A stretch of DNA of 64,000 nucleotides from G963666935 sp963666935 (GCA_963666935.1 OY762936.1:310001-374000); one strand, 5' to 3'. Counted from the stretch's first letter, positions 40,274 to 50,105 are shown. The notes: generated from the sequence alone by a model not told the origin. Numbers and translations are program-made.

Positions 40274-40945
40274 ATGACATTCAACGACATCTTTAAATCC
40301 AACTTTTTGGAGAATGTGACAACCTTTTCTTTTTTGGACATGTGCATCGCCATGGCGTTTGCCTTTGTGGTGGGACTGTTCGTGTTTCTAATCTACAAGA
40401 AAACATTTAGCGGCGTGATGTATTCCACGGGCTTCGCCCTTTCCTTGGTCGCGCTGTCCATGGTGACCACGCTGGTCATTCTAGCCGTGACCTCCAACGT
40501 GGTGCTGTCGTTGGGTATGGTGGGCGCGCTGTCCATTGTGCGCTTCCGTACCGCTATTAAGGAACCGATGGAGATCGTGTTTCTGTTTTGGGCCATCGCA
40601 GCAGGGATTGTCATCGGCGCGGGCATGATCCCGCTGGCGATTCTGGGTTCTGCAGTGATCGGCATCATGATCCTAGTTTTTGCCAACCGAAAAGTACGGG
40701 ACGTACCCTATATTCTGGTACTTCACTGCGCCGACGAAACTACAGAACAGGCGGCGATGGAACTTGTTGACCAGAACGTAGCTAAGCACGTTGTAAAGTC
40801 CAAGACCGTAAGCGGCAGCGGTATCGAGGTTTCCATTGAAGTGAGAACCAAGGATCCATCCACTGCATTTGTCAATCGGCTTTGCGCCATAAAGGGTATG
40901 GAAAACGCGGTGCTTGTAAGCTACAACGGCGAATACATGTCCTAA
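40274..40945 (+). CDS. DUF4956 membrane protein
   Basis: 223 aa. About four N-terminal helices (residues 20-140) are followed by a soluble C-terminal ferredoxin-like region. LGMVGALSIVRFRTAIKEP near residues 78-96 is the family signature. CTGGAGGATTG precedes the ATG. Often next to VTC-domain proteins; possibly a membrane partner. Confidence 0.88.
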   Translation: MTFNDIFKSNFLENVTTFSFLDMCIAMAFAFVVGLFVFLIYKKTFSGVMYSTGFALSLVALSMVTTLVILAVTSNVVLSLGMVGALSIVRFRTAIKEPMEIVFLFWAIAAGIVIGAGMIPLAILGSAVIGIMILVFANRKVRDVPYILVLHCADETTEQAAMELVDQNVAKHVVKSKTVSGSGIEVSIEVRTKDPSTAFVNRLCAIKGMENAVLVSYNGEYMS

Positions 40946-40959
40946 AAAGGCGGGGAAGT

Positions 40960-42939
40960 ATGATAACAAGTAAGCGCATTTCTGTGATCGCGGCCGTAAT
41001 TTTTGCTACTATGCTTGTGTTTACGCTATCGGTCATGGCCTTTTCGGATGATTTTGTGACGCTTATGGGTGGCGCAGGCGTGAGCATGTCCTATGAAGAG
41101 AAGCTTTTCAATACCGATCAGATTCTTGCCATCAACATTGAGATGGATCAAGAGGATTGGAATGACTTACTCCAAAATTCCGTGAGCGAAGAATACGCGA
41201 TGTGTGACGTAGTGGTGGACGGCACAACTTTTTCCAACGTGGGAATCCGCGCAAAGGGGAATAGCAGCCTATCGCAGGTTGCTTCCGCAGATTCAAACCG
41301 CTACAGCTTCAAGGTGGAATTTGACCATTACATTGCCGACCAAAACTGCTTTGGGCTGGATAAGCTGGCACTCAACAACTGCTTTGCCGATGCAACCATG
41401 ATGAGGGAATATTTAGCCTATGATATGTTTGCTTACCTGGGCGCGGATGCCAGCCTTTACAACTATGCCGTGATTTATGTAAACGGGAAATATTGGGGCG
41501 TATATCTGGCGCTGGAGGCCGTAGAAGAATCCTTCATGGTGCGCAACTATGGCACAAATTACGGCGAGGCCTACAAGCCAGACAGCCTGAACTTTGGCGG
41601 CGCGGGACGTATGCAAGGGGTTGAGATGGACGATATGTTCCAGCGGATCCAGGAAGCATGGGGCACGGGCTGGCAGGACCCCACCGAGAACGGAACGAGA
41701 ACGGACATTGGCGCAAACTCAACGGATTTACCCGCTGCCGCGGGGCAGGGCAACAGGCCGAAAAATCTGCCAAACGCTTCGGTTGCCGATCTGTCCCGGC
41801 TGGGCGGCCCGGCGGTGGGCACACCCACAGACCGGCGCCCGGCCACAGAGAGGGAACCCAGATTCAATCTGCCTGGGCCGGGCGGCGGATCCGGCATTAC
41901 AAGCGCAGCGACGCTGAATTATTTGGGCGAAGACTTGGACGATTATGTGGCCATTTGGGATGCCAGTGTGTTTGACTCTTCCGATTCCGACCACAAGCGA
42001 GTGCTCAATGCCCTGAAAAACATCAGCGAAGGCAGAGCTTTGGAGAAATACATGGACGTGGAAAATCTGCTCAAGTACATGGCCGTGCAGACCTTCGTAT
42101 ATAATTTGGATAGCCTTACGGGGAATATGGCACACAACTACTACCTTTATGAAGAAGACGGCTTGCTGAACCTGATCCCATGGGATTACAATATGGCATT
42201 CGGAGGCTTTCAAACCAGATCCGCGGCGGACATGGTCAACTTTCCCATCGACACGCCGTTTACATCCGCTTTGGAGGATCGGGAGTTCTTCGCGGCGTTG
42301 CTGGAGGAATATCAGACACAATACCACGAATACCTGCGGACGCTGGTGGAAAAATATGTTTTAGGCGGCGAATTCATGTTGGTATACGAAAGGGTTCGAA
42401 GCCAGATAGACGATCTGGTAACGGAAGATCCCACTGCATTTTTTTCTTATGACGAGTATGACGCAGCGGCGCAGATGCTCTGCACGCTTATTGCCCTCCG
42501 GGGGGAGAGCGTACTGGGTCAGCTGGACGGTACCATCCCCTCTACCACCACGGGACAAAAGGCGGACAGCAGCGCGGTCATTGACGCAAGCGCCATTGAC
42601 CTTTCCGTTCTAGGCTCTATGGGCAGAGGCGGCACAAACGGCATCGGTAACCGGGGAGGCGGGAATGTTTTCGCCGCCAGCGGCACGAACCTTAGGCTAC
42701 CCGGGGGCGGCACTCGCTCCAGCACCACGGATTTTGCAGTCCCGGGTGGCGTTGACGGCAGGAATGCGGAGGCTTTACCAGGCGGCGAAAGCTTCATGCT
42801 AAATCAAGGTAGCATTCCGGGTACGGCTGCACAAGGGAGAATGCCTTCCTATAACATGACAACCGTCTATTGGGTTTTGGGCTGTGTGGGAGCGATGTTG
42901 CTGGCACTGTCGGCAATAAAGTTTTTCCGGAGAAAATAG
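40960..42939 (+). CDS. cotH: CotH-type kinase family protein, membrane anchored at both ends
   Basis: 659 aa from ATG 40960. An N-terminal signal helix (residues 8-28) and a C-terminal membrane helix followed by FFRRK flank the domain. CotH motifs: GIRAKGNSSLSQV, NNCFADATMMREYLAYDMF, YVNGKYWGVYLALEAVEESF and LIPWDYNMAFGGF with the catalytic Asp. A Gly/Asn/Arg/Pro-rich insert (about 240-325) and a Gly-rich stretch before the last helix are low complexity. In Bacillus CotH phosphorylates spore coat proteins; here the role may be surface related. Confidence 0.86.
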   Translation: MITSKRISVIAAVIFATMLVFTLSVMAFSDDFVTLMGGAGVSMSYEEKLFNTDQILAINIEMDQEDWNDLLQNSVSEEYAMCDVVVDGTTFSNVGIRAKGNSSLSQVASADSNRYSFKVEFDHYIADQNCFGLDKLALNNCFADATMMREYLAYDMFAYLGADASLYNYAVIYVNGKYWGVYLALEAVEESFMVRNYGTNYGEAYKPDSLNFGGAGRMQGVEMDDMFQRIQEAWGTGWQDPTENGTRTDIGANSTDLPAAAGQGNRPKNLPNASVADLSRLGGPAVGTPTDRRPATEREPRFNLPGPGGGSGITSAATLNYLGEDLDDYVAIWDASVFDSSDSDHKRVLNALKNISEGRALEKYMDVENLLKYMAVQTFVYNLDSLTGNMAHNYYLYEEDGLLNLIPWDYNMAFGGFQTRSAADMVNFPIDTPFTSALEDREFFAALLEEYQTQYHEYLRTLVEKYVLGGEFMLVYERVRSQIDDLVTEDPTAFFSYDEYDAAAQMLCTLIALRGESVLGQLDGTIPSTTTGQKADSSAVIDASAIDLSVLGSMGRGGTNGIGNRGGGNVFAASGTNLRLPGGGTRSSTTDFAVPGGVDGRNAEALPGGESFMLNQGSIPGTAAQGRMPSYNMTTVYWVLGCVGAMLLALSAIKFFRRK

Positions 42940-42991
42940 GGACACGGCCTACAATGATATCCAGAAGGCGCAAACAAAATCCCGATAAGGA

Positions 42992-43021
42992 TTGACAAGA
43001 AAATAGAAAAAATTTTATACA
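42992..43021 (+). promoter_or_regulatory. Promoter upstream of the 43203-44628 pair
   Basis: TTGACA (42992-42997) with TATACA (43016-43021) 18 bases on. Further down, TACCGCTTTTTAGCGGAGA forms a small hairpin at 43143-43158 in the 180-base leader. Confidence 0.55.
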
Positions 43022-43202
43022 CAGTTGGGTGCAAAAAAAAAAGAGAAAACGCTTCTCAAAAACAGTGAATGGTGGTATAGTTAACAATGGTGAGCATATA
43101 GAAGGTACTTTTATTAGAAGAATGCCTGAAAATCCACCAAATTACCGCTTTTTAGCGGAGATATATTAAAAAAGCGTTTACATGAAAGGAGAACCCCCGT
43201 TT

Positions 43203-43586
43203 ATGCGATTGATGCACACAAGACTGCCTGATTTTTACCAGAAGGTAATCAACGCGGGTAAGAAGGCCCGGCCGGCTACCGAGGTGAAACTCGAAGGGCT
43301 GGAGAACTTTCGGAGCGGTAAACTTGCATCGCTGCGCGTTGGACGCGTAGAAAACGAAATTGCTGAGATTACCAAGGATCCAGAAGTAGTTAAGGTGGAA
43401 GTTTTCGTCATACCCCGCAACACGGAAACCGATCACAGCGTGATCATTAAGGGCTATCACAAGGATGGAACTTGCCCCAAGGCCATTTTGGAATGCATGT
43501 TTGTCTCTTCTCCCGGCGAGGATTACTATCTTGGAGATGTTCAGGAAGTTGACGACCGCCGGTATCAGATGATTGAGCGGAAATAG
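43203..43586 (+). CDS. Unrecognised small protein, first gene of a pair
   Basis: 127 aa from ATG 43203 with AAAGGAG upstream. Soluble, no signal or membrane helix. The body has an alternating beta-strand pattern (EVVKVEVFVIPRNTETDHSV then IIKGYHKDGTCPKAIL). Two Cys (CPKAILECMF) may be functional. I know no family. It ends 19 bases before the larger gene, with which it surely forms an operon. Confidence 0.7.
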   Translation: MRLMHTRLPDFYQKVINAGKKARPATEVKLEGLENFRSGKLASLRVGRVENEIAEITKDPEVVKVEVFVIPRNTETDHSVIIKGYHKDGTCPKAILECMFVSSPGEDYYLGDVQEVDDRRYQMIERK

Positions 43587-43605
43587 TTGGAGAGGAGATA
43601 GAATT

Positions 43606-44628
43606 ATGAAACTGAAATACAAAGTTGTACCCAAAGGCGCTGCGGATGGAATGAACCCCATCAACTTGGCTTTTCTGGATAAGAATGATGTCAACGCGGC
43701 CGGCTTCACCTATAAGCAGGCCTGCGATCTGGTTGCGGCCGATATACAGTGCGGCACCGTCAATATCCTGGACATGGATGCCATTACCGTTACCAGCGAC
43801 GGCATCGTTACAGATGGCGCGATTGTGGCGTTTGCTTCTGCCGATCAGGGCAAAATCAACAAGAACTTGGGCTTTATGCACGTCAGCGAGATTCCCTATA
43901 CCGAAATTTTGGTTGAGGAAGAGCTGCATATGCCCCAGTGGAACAGCGATTTTTATCGTGGCCGTCGACTCTATCGCGGACCTAGCAATGAGGATAGAGC
44001 GCCTCTGTCCAGCCACAATGAAAATCAGACCATGACCGGAAAAATTACAAACAACAACACCGCTTCCGAGATGTACAATGTTGTGGATATGACCGAGGTT
44101 CTGGCATTCATCATTGCTCAGGGAGAAATTATGCGTGACGGCAATGTCATCGTTGGCTTATCTGGCCCCGTTGTTTCTGTTGGTATCGGCATGATCGTGC
44201 GCGAGCGCCGCGGCCGCATCTTCGGCTGGAACTACGGCCCCGGCAAGACTGCTCACAAATCCGGTATTTATGCCAAGACTGTTAAGAGCGAATGTGCTAC
44301 TATTGCCCCAGACAAGAAAGTGATGGCAGAGTACGTACTCCGCGCATTGGATATGGGCATGATACCCGCAACACACCTTGGCTCGTCTCCTGCAAACCTG
44401 ATGCTGGCCAAGGCCTATGGCAAGCCCATTGGACTTGACAACATCGAGCCTGACGCTTGGATCGAGCTGGAGAGCGTTGGCATCACCCGCAAAATGCTGG
44501 AGACCCCCAGCAAGCCCATGTCCCGTCAGGAAGTGATCGACCATGCGGACGAGATCATTCCCGGTATGGAAGATGCCAAAAAGTACAAGGCATCCGAGAT
44601 CTACGAGATTCGGTACGTGGAAGCGTAA
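43606..44628 (+). CDS. Unrecognised 340-aa protein, second gene of a pair
   Basis: 340 aa from ATG 43606 with AGAGGAG upstream. Soluble and compositionally normal. Gly-rich segments VIVGLSGPVVSVGIGMIVRE and RIFGWNYGPGKTAHKSGIYA suggest a ligand- or cofactor-binding site; MIPATHLGSSPANLMLAKAY is another compact block. GRRLYRGPSNEDRAPLSSHN lies before the Gly-rich core. The C-terminus YKASEIYEIRYVEA is well ordered. I cannot assign a family. It converges on PFOR with a shared terminator. Confidence 0.75.
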   Translation: MKLKYKVVPKGAADGMNPINLAFLDKNDVNAAGFTYKQACDLVAADIQCGTVNILDMDAITVTSDGIVTDGAIVAFASADQGKINKNLGFMHVSEIPYTEILVEEELHMPQWNSDFYRGRRLYRGPSNEDRAPLSSHNENQTMTGKITNNNTASEMYNVVDMTEVLAFIIAQGEIMRDGNVIVGLSGPVVSVGIGMIVRERRGRIFGWNYGPGKTAHKSGIYAKTVKSECATIAPDKKVMAEYVLRALDMGMIPATHLGSSPANLMLAKAYGKPIGLDNIEPDAWIELESVGITRKMLETPSKPMSRQEVIDHADEIIPGMEDAKKYKASEIYEIRYVEA

Positions 44629-44642
44629 ATTACTTTATAATA

Positions 44643-44670
44643 AAAAAGGACGGCAATCGCCGTCCTTTTT
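44643..44670. terminator. Bidirectional terminator between the unknown pair and PFOR
   Basis: AAAAAAGGACGGC-AATC-GCCGTCCTTTTT, perfect stem with A and U runs on both sides. Confidence 0.93.
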
Positions 44671-44677
44671 GATTTGA

Positions 44678-47600
44678 TTAATACTGCATTTCGGAGAGCT
44701 TTTTGTAATACTCGTAACGCTTCGCAGCCTCTTTGGCCGCACGGTCGAAGAGCGCATCGGCATTCTTTGGGAACATCTTTTTGACAGAGGTGTAGCGGGT
44801 TTCGCCCAGAATGAACTCCTTATAGTCGAGCTTGGGAGGCTTGCTGTCCAGAATAAAGGGATTTTTACCCTGGGCACCCAGATCCGGATTGTACCGATAC
44901 AGGGGCCAGTAGCCTGACTCCACGGCCTTTTTAGCCTCTTCCTGAGAATGGGCCATATCGATGCCGTGATTGATGCAGGGCGCATAGGCGATAACGAGAG
45001 AAGGGCCGTGATAGGCTTCCGCCTCGGTGATGGCCTTCATGAGCTGATTCTTGTCTGCGCCCATGCATACCTTTGCCACATAGACGTAGCCGTAGCTCAT
45101 GGCCATGAGGCCTAGCTCTTTCTTTTTGGTGCGCTTTCCCGCTACCGTGAACTTGGCGCTGGAGCCTGTTGGTGTGGCCTTGGAGGCCTGCCCGCCGGTG
45201 TTGGAGTACACCTCGGTGTCCACGACCAGAATGTTGAAATCCTCGTCCATTGCCAGTACGTGATCCAACCCACCATAACCGATGTCGTAGGCCCATCCAT
45301 CGCCGCCCACGATCCATTGGCTGATTTTGACCAGAAGGTCCTTCATCTCCAGAATGGTTTTCTTCTCCTCGCAATCGCAGTTGCAGGAATCAAGCGCCGC
45401 AAGCAGCTGTGCCGAGGCGTTCTTAGAGGCTTCGCCATCTTCCTTTGCGACCAACCATGCTTCGCAGGCGGCTTTGATGGCCGGATATTCAGTTTTTTCT
45501 GCAAGGGAGCTGATGACCTTGGACAGGTTGTCCCGGCGCTGCACGGTTGCTACCCGCATGCCAAAACCGAACTCCGCATTGTCCTCGAACAGGGAGTTGG
45601 CCCAGGCGGGACCGTGGCCCTGCTTGTTAATCGTGTAAGGGCAGGTGGGCGCGCTGCCGCCGTAGATGGAGGAGCAGCCCGTGGCATTGGCTATGAGCAT
45701 TCTGTCGCCGTAGAGTTGGGTAATGAGCTTCACGTAAGGGGTCTCACCGCAGCCAGCGCAGGCGCCGGAAAACTCGAAGAGGGGCATCAAAAATTGGCTG
45801 TTTTTTACGCTGGTGCGGTTAAATTCTAGCTTGGGTTCTGGCAGCGAGAGGCAGAGGTTCCAGTTGTCATCCTGCTCTTTTGCTACGCCTGCAAAGGGAA
45901 CCATGGTAAGGGTGCCCTTTGCGCTTGTGGGGCAGATATTCGCACAGTTGCTACAGCCGGTACAGTCAAAGGGGGAAACCTGAACGCGGAACTGATAGCC
46001 CGCAAACTCCTTGCCGGTAGCGGGTTTGGTTTCGAAGGGAACCTTTTTACTGTCCTCAATCAGGAACGGGCGGATGGTGGCATGAGGACAGACCATGGAA
46101 CACTGGTTGCACTGGATGCAGGTGGAAGCCTGCCAGACGGGGACCTCTACGGCGATGCCGCGCTTCTCAAATTTAGTAGTGCCTGTGGGCACGCAGCCGT
46201 CCGGAGAGAAGGCGGAAACGGGGAGATCGTCGCCGTGCTGGGACAGTATGGGTTTGATGAAGTTTTTGAAGTAAGGATCATCCGTCACATCCTTAACTTG
46301 TGCACCCTCAGAGGCAGTGGCCCAGGAGGCGGGATATTTGATCTCTTCAAAGCCCTTGGCTCCGGCGTCAATGGCCTCCCAGTTCTGCTTCACCACCGCG
46401 TCGCCCTTTTTGCCGTATGACTTCTTGGCATAATCCTTCATATACTGGATGGCTTCTTGTGCGGGAATTACGCCCGAGAGCACGAAAAATGCTGCCTGCA
46501 TCACAGTATTGATGCGACCGCCCATGCCGGCCTTTCGCGCAATTTTAATGGCATCCATGTTGTAGAACTTCACGTGATTTTTGGCGATGGCATTTTTCAT
46601 GGCCGCGGGCAGTTCTTTTTCCATCTCAGCTAAAGTCCAGGGAGAGTTCAGCAGGAAAGTGCCGCCGTCCTTGATGCCTCCCGCCACGTCGTATTTTGTG
46701 ACGTAGGAGGGATTGTGGCAGGCGATGAAATCCGCCGCGTCGATCAGATAGGGGGACTGGATGGGCGTTTTGCCAAAGCGCAGGTGGGAAACCGTAAGCC
46801 CGCCGGATTTCTTGGAATCATAGGCGAAGTAAGCCTGCGCATGCAGATCGGTATGGTCGCCGATGATCTTGATGGAGTTTTTGTTGGCGCCTACGGTGCC
46901 GTCGGCGCCCAGGCCGTAGAACTTGCAGGCGATGGTGCCCTTCGGCGCGGTGTTGATCTGCGTATGGATGGGCAGGGAGGTATGGGTTACGTCGTCGGTG
47001 ATGCCCACGGTGAAGTGGTTCTTCATTTCACCCGTAAGGTTATCGTAAACCGCTTTGACCATGGAGGGATTAAATTCTTTGCTGCCCAAGCCGTAGCGGC
47101 CGCCCACGACCCGAATTTCCGTGCGGCCGGCCTCGGTGAGGGCCGCTACCACATCTAGATACAGGGGTTCTCCCAGCGCGCCGGACTCTTTGGTGCGATC
47201 CAGCACGGCCATGCGCTTTACGGAGGCAGGAAGAGCTTCACTAAATCGCTTTACGGAGAAAGGACGGTAGAGGCGGACTTTCAAAAGGCCCAGTTTGGCG
47301 CCTTTGCCGTTGAGATAATTGATGGTCTCCTCGGCCACATCGGCGCCGCTGCCCATGAGGACAAGCACATTTTCCGCATTGGGGTCGCCTACGTAGTCAA
47401 AGGGCTTGTAGTGACGGCCGGTGAGTTTACTTACTTCGTCCATATAGTGTTCCACGATGTCGGGCATTTGCGCATATTCGCGATTGGCCGCCTCGCGGTT
47501 TTGAAAGTAGATATCCGGATTTTGAGCAGTGCCGCCAAGATGGGGATGCTCGGGGTTCATAGCCCGGGCACGGAAGGCCTTTACCGCGTCAAAATCGCAC

Positions 47601-48178
47601 AGCTTGGCCATATCCTCATAATCGATGCCTTCGATCTTTTGAACTTCGTGAGAGGTGCGGAAGCCATCGAAGAAATGGAGCACGGGCAAGCTTGCCTTGA
47701 TGGAGGAAAGGTGACTTACCAGCGCAAGATCCATGACTTCCTGCACGGAAGCGGAGGCGATTATGGCGAAGCCGGTAGGCCTTGTGCTCATGACATCGCT
47801 GTGGTCGCCAAATATAGAAAGGGCATGGTAAGCCAGTGACCGGGCGGAAACATGAAACACGCAGGGCAGCAGTTCGCCGGAGATTTTGTACATGTTAGGG
47901 ATCTTCAACAGGAGCCCCTGGGATGCGGTAAACGTCGTGGTCATAGCACCGCCCTTCAGAGATCCGTGCACCGCGCCGGCCGCACCCGCTTCGGACTGCA
48001 TTTCTGCTACACGAACCGTTTGGCCGAAAAGATTGAGACGCCCGTTGGCGGCCCATTCATCCGCTACTTCCGCCATGGGGGAAGACGGGGTGATGGGGTA
48101 TATCGCCGCAACGTCGGAAAACGCGTATGCCACGTGGGCGGCGGCGGTATTACCATCAATGGTCATGATTTTTGTCAT
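44678..48178 (-). CDS. nifJ: Pyruvate:ferredoxin (flavodoxin) oxidoreductase
   Basis: 1166 aa single-chain enzyme that oxidises pyruvate with CoA to acetyl-CoA and CO2, reducing ferredoxin. Visible: N-terminal TPP pyrimidine domain (AVAAHVAYAFSDVAAIYPITPSSPM type), two 4Fe-4S motifs CIQCNQCSMVCPH and CTGCSNCANICPTS (residues about 690-760), CAGCGETPYVKL for the third cluster, and the TPP domain GGDGWAYDIGYGGLDH with YSNTGGQASKATPTG. AGGAGGTAGTAA precedes ATG 48178. Monocistronic. Confidence 0.97.
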   Translation of the reverse strand: MTKIMTIDGNTAAAHVAYAFSDVAAIYPITPSSPMAEVADEWAANGRLNLFGQTVRVAEMQSEAGAAGAVHGSLKGGAMTTTFTASQGLLLKIPNMYKISGELLPCVFHVSARSLAYHALSIFGDHSDVMSTRPTGFAIIASASVQEVMDLALVSHLSSIKASLPVLHFFDGFRTSHEVQKIEGIDYEDMAKLCDFDAVKAFRARAMNPEHPHLGGTAQNPDIYFQNREAANREYAQMPDIVEHYMDEVSKLTGRHYKPFDYVGDPNAENVLVLMGSGADVAEETINYLNGKGAKLGLLKVRLYRPFSVKRFSEALPASVKRMAVLDRTKESGALGEPLYLDVVAALTEAGRTEIRVVGGRYGLGSKEFNPSMVKAVYDNLTGEMKNHFTVGITDDVTHTSLPIHTQINTAPKGTIACKFYGLGADGTVGANKNSIKIIGDHTDLHAQAYFAYDSKKSGGLTVSHLRFGKTPIQSPYLIDAADFIACHNPSYVTKYDVAGGIKDGGTFLLNSPWTLAEMEKELPAAMKNAIAKNHVKFYNMDAIKIARKAGMGGRINTVMQAAFFVLSGVIPAQEAIQYMKDYAKKSYGKKGDAVVKQNWEAIDAGAKGFEEIKYPASWATASEGAQVKDVTDDPYFKNFIKPILSQHGDDLPVSAFSPDGCVPTGTTKFEKRGIAVEVPVWQASTCIQCNQCSMVCPHATIRPFLIEDSKKVPFETKPATGKEFAGYQFRVQVSPFDCTGCSNCANICPTSAKGTLTMVPFAGVAKEQDDNWNLCLSLPEPKLEFNRTSVKNSQFLMPLFEFSGACAGCGETPYVKLITQLYGDRMLIANATGCSSIYGGSAPTCPYTINKQGHGPAWANSLFEDNAEFGFGMRVATVQRRDNLSKVISSLAEKTEYPAIKAACEAWLVAKEDGEASKNASAQLLAALDSCNCDCEEKKTILEMKDLLVKISQWIVGGDGWAYDIGYGGLDHVLAMDEDFNILVVDTEVYSNTGGQASKATPTGSSAKFTVAGKRTKKKELGLMAMSYGYVYVAKVCMGADKNQLMKAITEAEAYHGPSLVIAYAPCINHGIDMAHSQEEAKKAVESGYWPLYRYNPDLGAQGKNPFILDSKPPKLDYKEFILGETRYTSVKKMFPKNADALFDRAAKEAAKRYEYYKKLSEMQY

Positions 48179-48267
48179 TTACTACCTCCTAGCTTTTCTG
48201 GTGCCCTTTCACTTAAGTATAAATATCAGTTATATGCTAACCAAAAAATATAAATCTACTCAAATTG

Positions 48268-48297
48268 ATTATACAGACGCGGCGGGGAAAGTGTCAA
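48268..48297 (-). promoter_or_regulatory. Promoter for PFOR
   Basis: On the - strand TTGACA (48292-48297), 18-base spacer, TATAAT (48268-48273), giving a leader of about 85 bases. Confidence 0.8.
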
Positions 48298-48429
48298 GGA
48301 ACGCTATGTGTAAAGGCAACTTTTTAACAAATTACTAGTCATAATCAAAACTTGTTTTATCTGCATGTCAATTCGGCAAAATTCGACGCCAAAAATTGCA
48401 AGTCTTCTGCAAAAAAAGAGAACAATTTA

Positions 48430-48459
48430 TTGTTTTATTTAGTTGTAATGTGATATAAT
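48430..48459 (+). promoter_or_regulatory. Promoter for the RpiR-family gene
   Basis: TTGTTT (48430-48435), 18-base spacer, TATAAT (48454-48459). The 365-base spacer 48179-48543 between divergent genes holds this and the PFOR promoter; no gene is seen in it. Confidence 0.6.
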
Positions 48460-48543
48460 TACACACAAGTCTACCATTACCGCCAAAACACAGTGGTTTT
48501 CTTTTCAGAGGATTTATAATTTAATTTTATAAGGAGATCTCAT

Positions 48544-49335
48544 ATGCCCGCAACAATGAAAATTAAATCGGCGTATTCCTCGTTGCCCTCTGCGGAGCGA
48601 AAAGTAGCGGATTATATCTTAGAAGATACATCTCGAGCGTCGCTGATGGTGATCAGCGAAATTGCGCAGGCCGCCGGCGTATCCGTGCCGTCGGTTACAC
48701 GCCTTGCAAAGAAGTTGGGCTACGACGGATTTTTGGATTTTCGCGTGGCGCTTGCCGGTAGTGCGGCGGCATCTGCATCGGCGTTGGAGGTCTGTGGGCC
48801 CATCCATCCTTTGGATGACGACCAGACGGCTGTGGAAAAACTTTTTGCAACCGCATCCTCCTCTATCATGGAGACGCTTAAATCCATTGACAAAGATGCG
48901 CTGATCAGGCTGGCGGGCAAGATCAATGGGGCCAAGCGCATATTCCTGTTTGGCACAAATGGCAGCAGGAATTTTATACATGACTGCGTTTATTATCTGG
49001 CAATTATGGGCTATGACGCCGTGGCCGCTACCGATCCCGATGTAATCAGCATGTACTATAACCGCTTCACTTCGGAAGATGTGTTTATTGGCATATCCCG
49101 TAGCGGGCGCACAAAGCTTCTGATTGACGCGCTGCGGGCGGCCAAGAGCAGCGGAAGCTACTGCGCGTTTTTGAGCAATTATATCAATTCGCCTGCTTCC
49201 TACATGGCGGACACGTTTTTTTGCACATCCCGCATCGACGATGTTCGGAACATTTTGGGACGCGAATCCAACCTCGGCATGATGGTATTGATGTACGCCC
49301 TTTCTATTCTGCTTGAAAGAAACCGGCCTCTGTAA
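48544..49335 (+). CDS. MurR/RpiR-family transcriptional regulator
   Basis: 263 aa. An N-terminal helix-turn-helix (SLPSAERKVADYILEDTSR, then SEIAQAAGVSVPSVTRLAKKLG) and a C-terminal SIS sugar-phosphate domain (AKRIFLFGTNGSR, VFIGISRSGRTKLLIDALR) define the family. The ligand is probably a phosphosugar. The next gene, a PHP phosphoesterase, begins 12 bases later and may be its partner. Confidence 0.9.
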   Translation: MPATMKIKSAYSSLPSAERKVADYILEDTSRASLMVISEIAQAAGVSVPSVTRLAKKLGYDGFLDFRVALAGSAAASASALEVCGPIHPLDDDQTAVEKLFATASSSIMETLKSIDKDALIRLAGKINGAKRIFLFGTNGSRNFIHDCVYYLAIMGYDAVAATDPDVISMYYNRFTSEDVFIGISRSGRTKLLIDALRAAKSSGSYCAFLSNYINSPASYMADTFFCTSRIDDVRNILGRESNLGMMVLMYALSILLERNRPL

Positions 49336-49347
49336 TATAATTTTTTT

Positions 49348-50046
49348 ATGATCATTGCGGACTATCACACCCATACCCAATACAGCCACGGAAAAGGAAC
49401 GCCCGAGCAGAATGTGCGCTCCGCCATTGCCCGGGGGCTTCGGCGTGTTGCCATCAGCGAGCATGGCCCCGCCCACATGTTCTTTGGGGTGCGGGGAGAA
49501 AAACTCAGGGCTTTGCGCCGAGAGGTCGATGTACTTGCCCGCCGTTATGCGGGCGACATTGAGGTGCTCATGGGTATGGAATGCAACCTTACCGCGTTTG
49601 GCCGGTGCGATGCGCCGGAAGATCGAAGCATGTTCGACGTGCTGCTGTTGGGATTTCACAAGGGAATCTTACCCCGGGACCGATACGCGGCCCACTGCTC
49701 CATGGAGGCCATGGGCCTAAACAGACCGAACCCTGAATGGACGGCAAAGGCGCTACTGGCGGCCGGAGAGGCATACCATATCGATATTTTCGCGCATCCT
49801 TCTCTTTATACGGCGGCGGATATTGGTACCCTAGCCGCCGGCGCGAAGGAACTGGGGATCGCTTTAGAGATCAACGGCGCACGGGTCACCATGAGCGACG
49901 ATGAACTGCACACCGCCAAGGAAAAGGGCGCGAAGCTGATCATCGGCAGCGACGCGCACACGCCGGAGCGGGTGGGAGATTTTACCCTTGCTCTGGCGGC
50001 GGCTCAGCGGGCAGGCGTGCTCGATGCGGTGGTAAACTGGGAATAA
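49348..50046 (+). CDS. PHP-domain phosphoesterase
   Basis: 232 aa. Metal-binding motifs: DYHTHTQYSHG at residues 4-14, SEHGPAH, FAHPSLY and GSDAHTP, the standard PHP set. Histidinol-phosphatase-like or YcdX-like; substrate unknown. It has no obvious ribosome site and follows the regulator closely. Confidence 0.87.
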   Translation: MIIADYHTHTQYSHGKGTPEQNVRSAIARGLRRVAISEHGPAHMFFGVRGEKLRALRREVDVLARRYAGDIEVLMGMECNLTAFGRCDAPEDRSMFDVLLLGFHKGILPRDRYAAHCSMEAMGLNRPNPEWTAKALLAAGEAYHIDIFAHPSLYTAADIGTLAAGAKELGIALEINGARVTMSDDELHTAKEKGAKLIIGSDAHTPERVGDFTLALAAAQRAGVLDAVVNWE

Positions 50047-50081
50047 AAATCCGTTGATGAGGGACTTGCCCTCAGGCCCCC

Positions 50082-50105
50082 GGTTCTTTTTTAAAAAAAA
50101 GAACC
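50082..50105. repeat. Composite double-hairpin element, copy C (reverse orientation)
   Basis: GGTTCTTTTTT/AAAAAAGAACC palindrome at 50082-50105. On the - strand it is followed by GGGGG and then GAGGG-CAAGT-CCCTC (50059-50073), the same AT-palindrome then GC-hairpin order as copies A and B. It lies between convergent PHP and comB genes. Confidence 0.75.
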
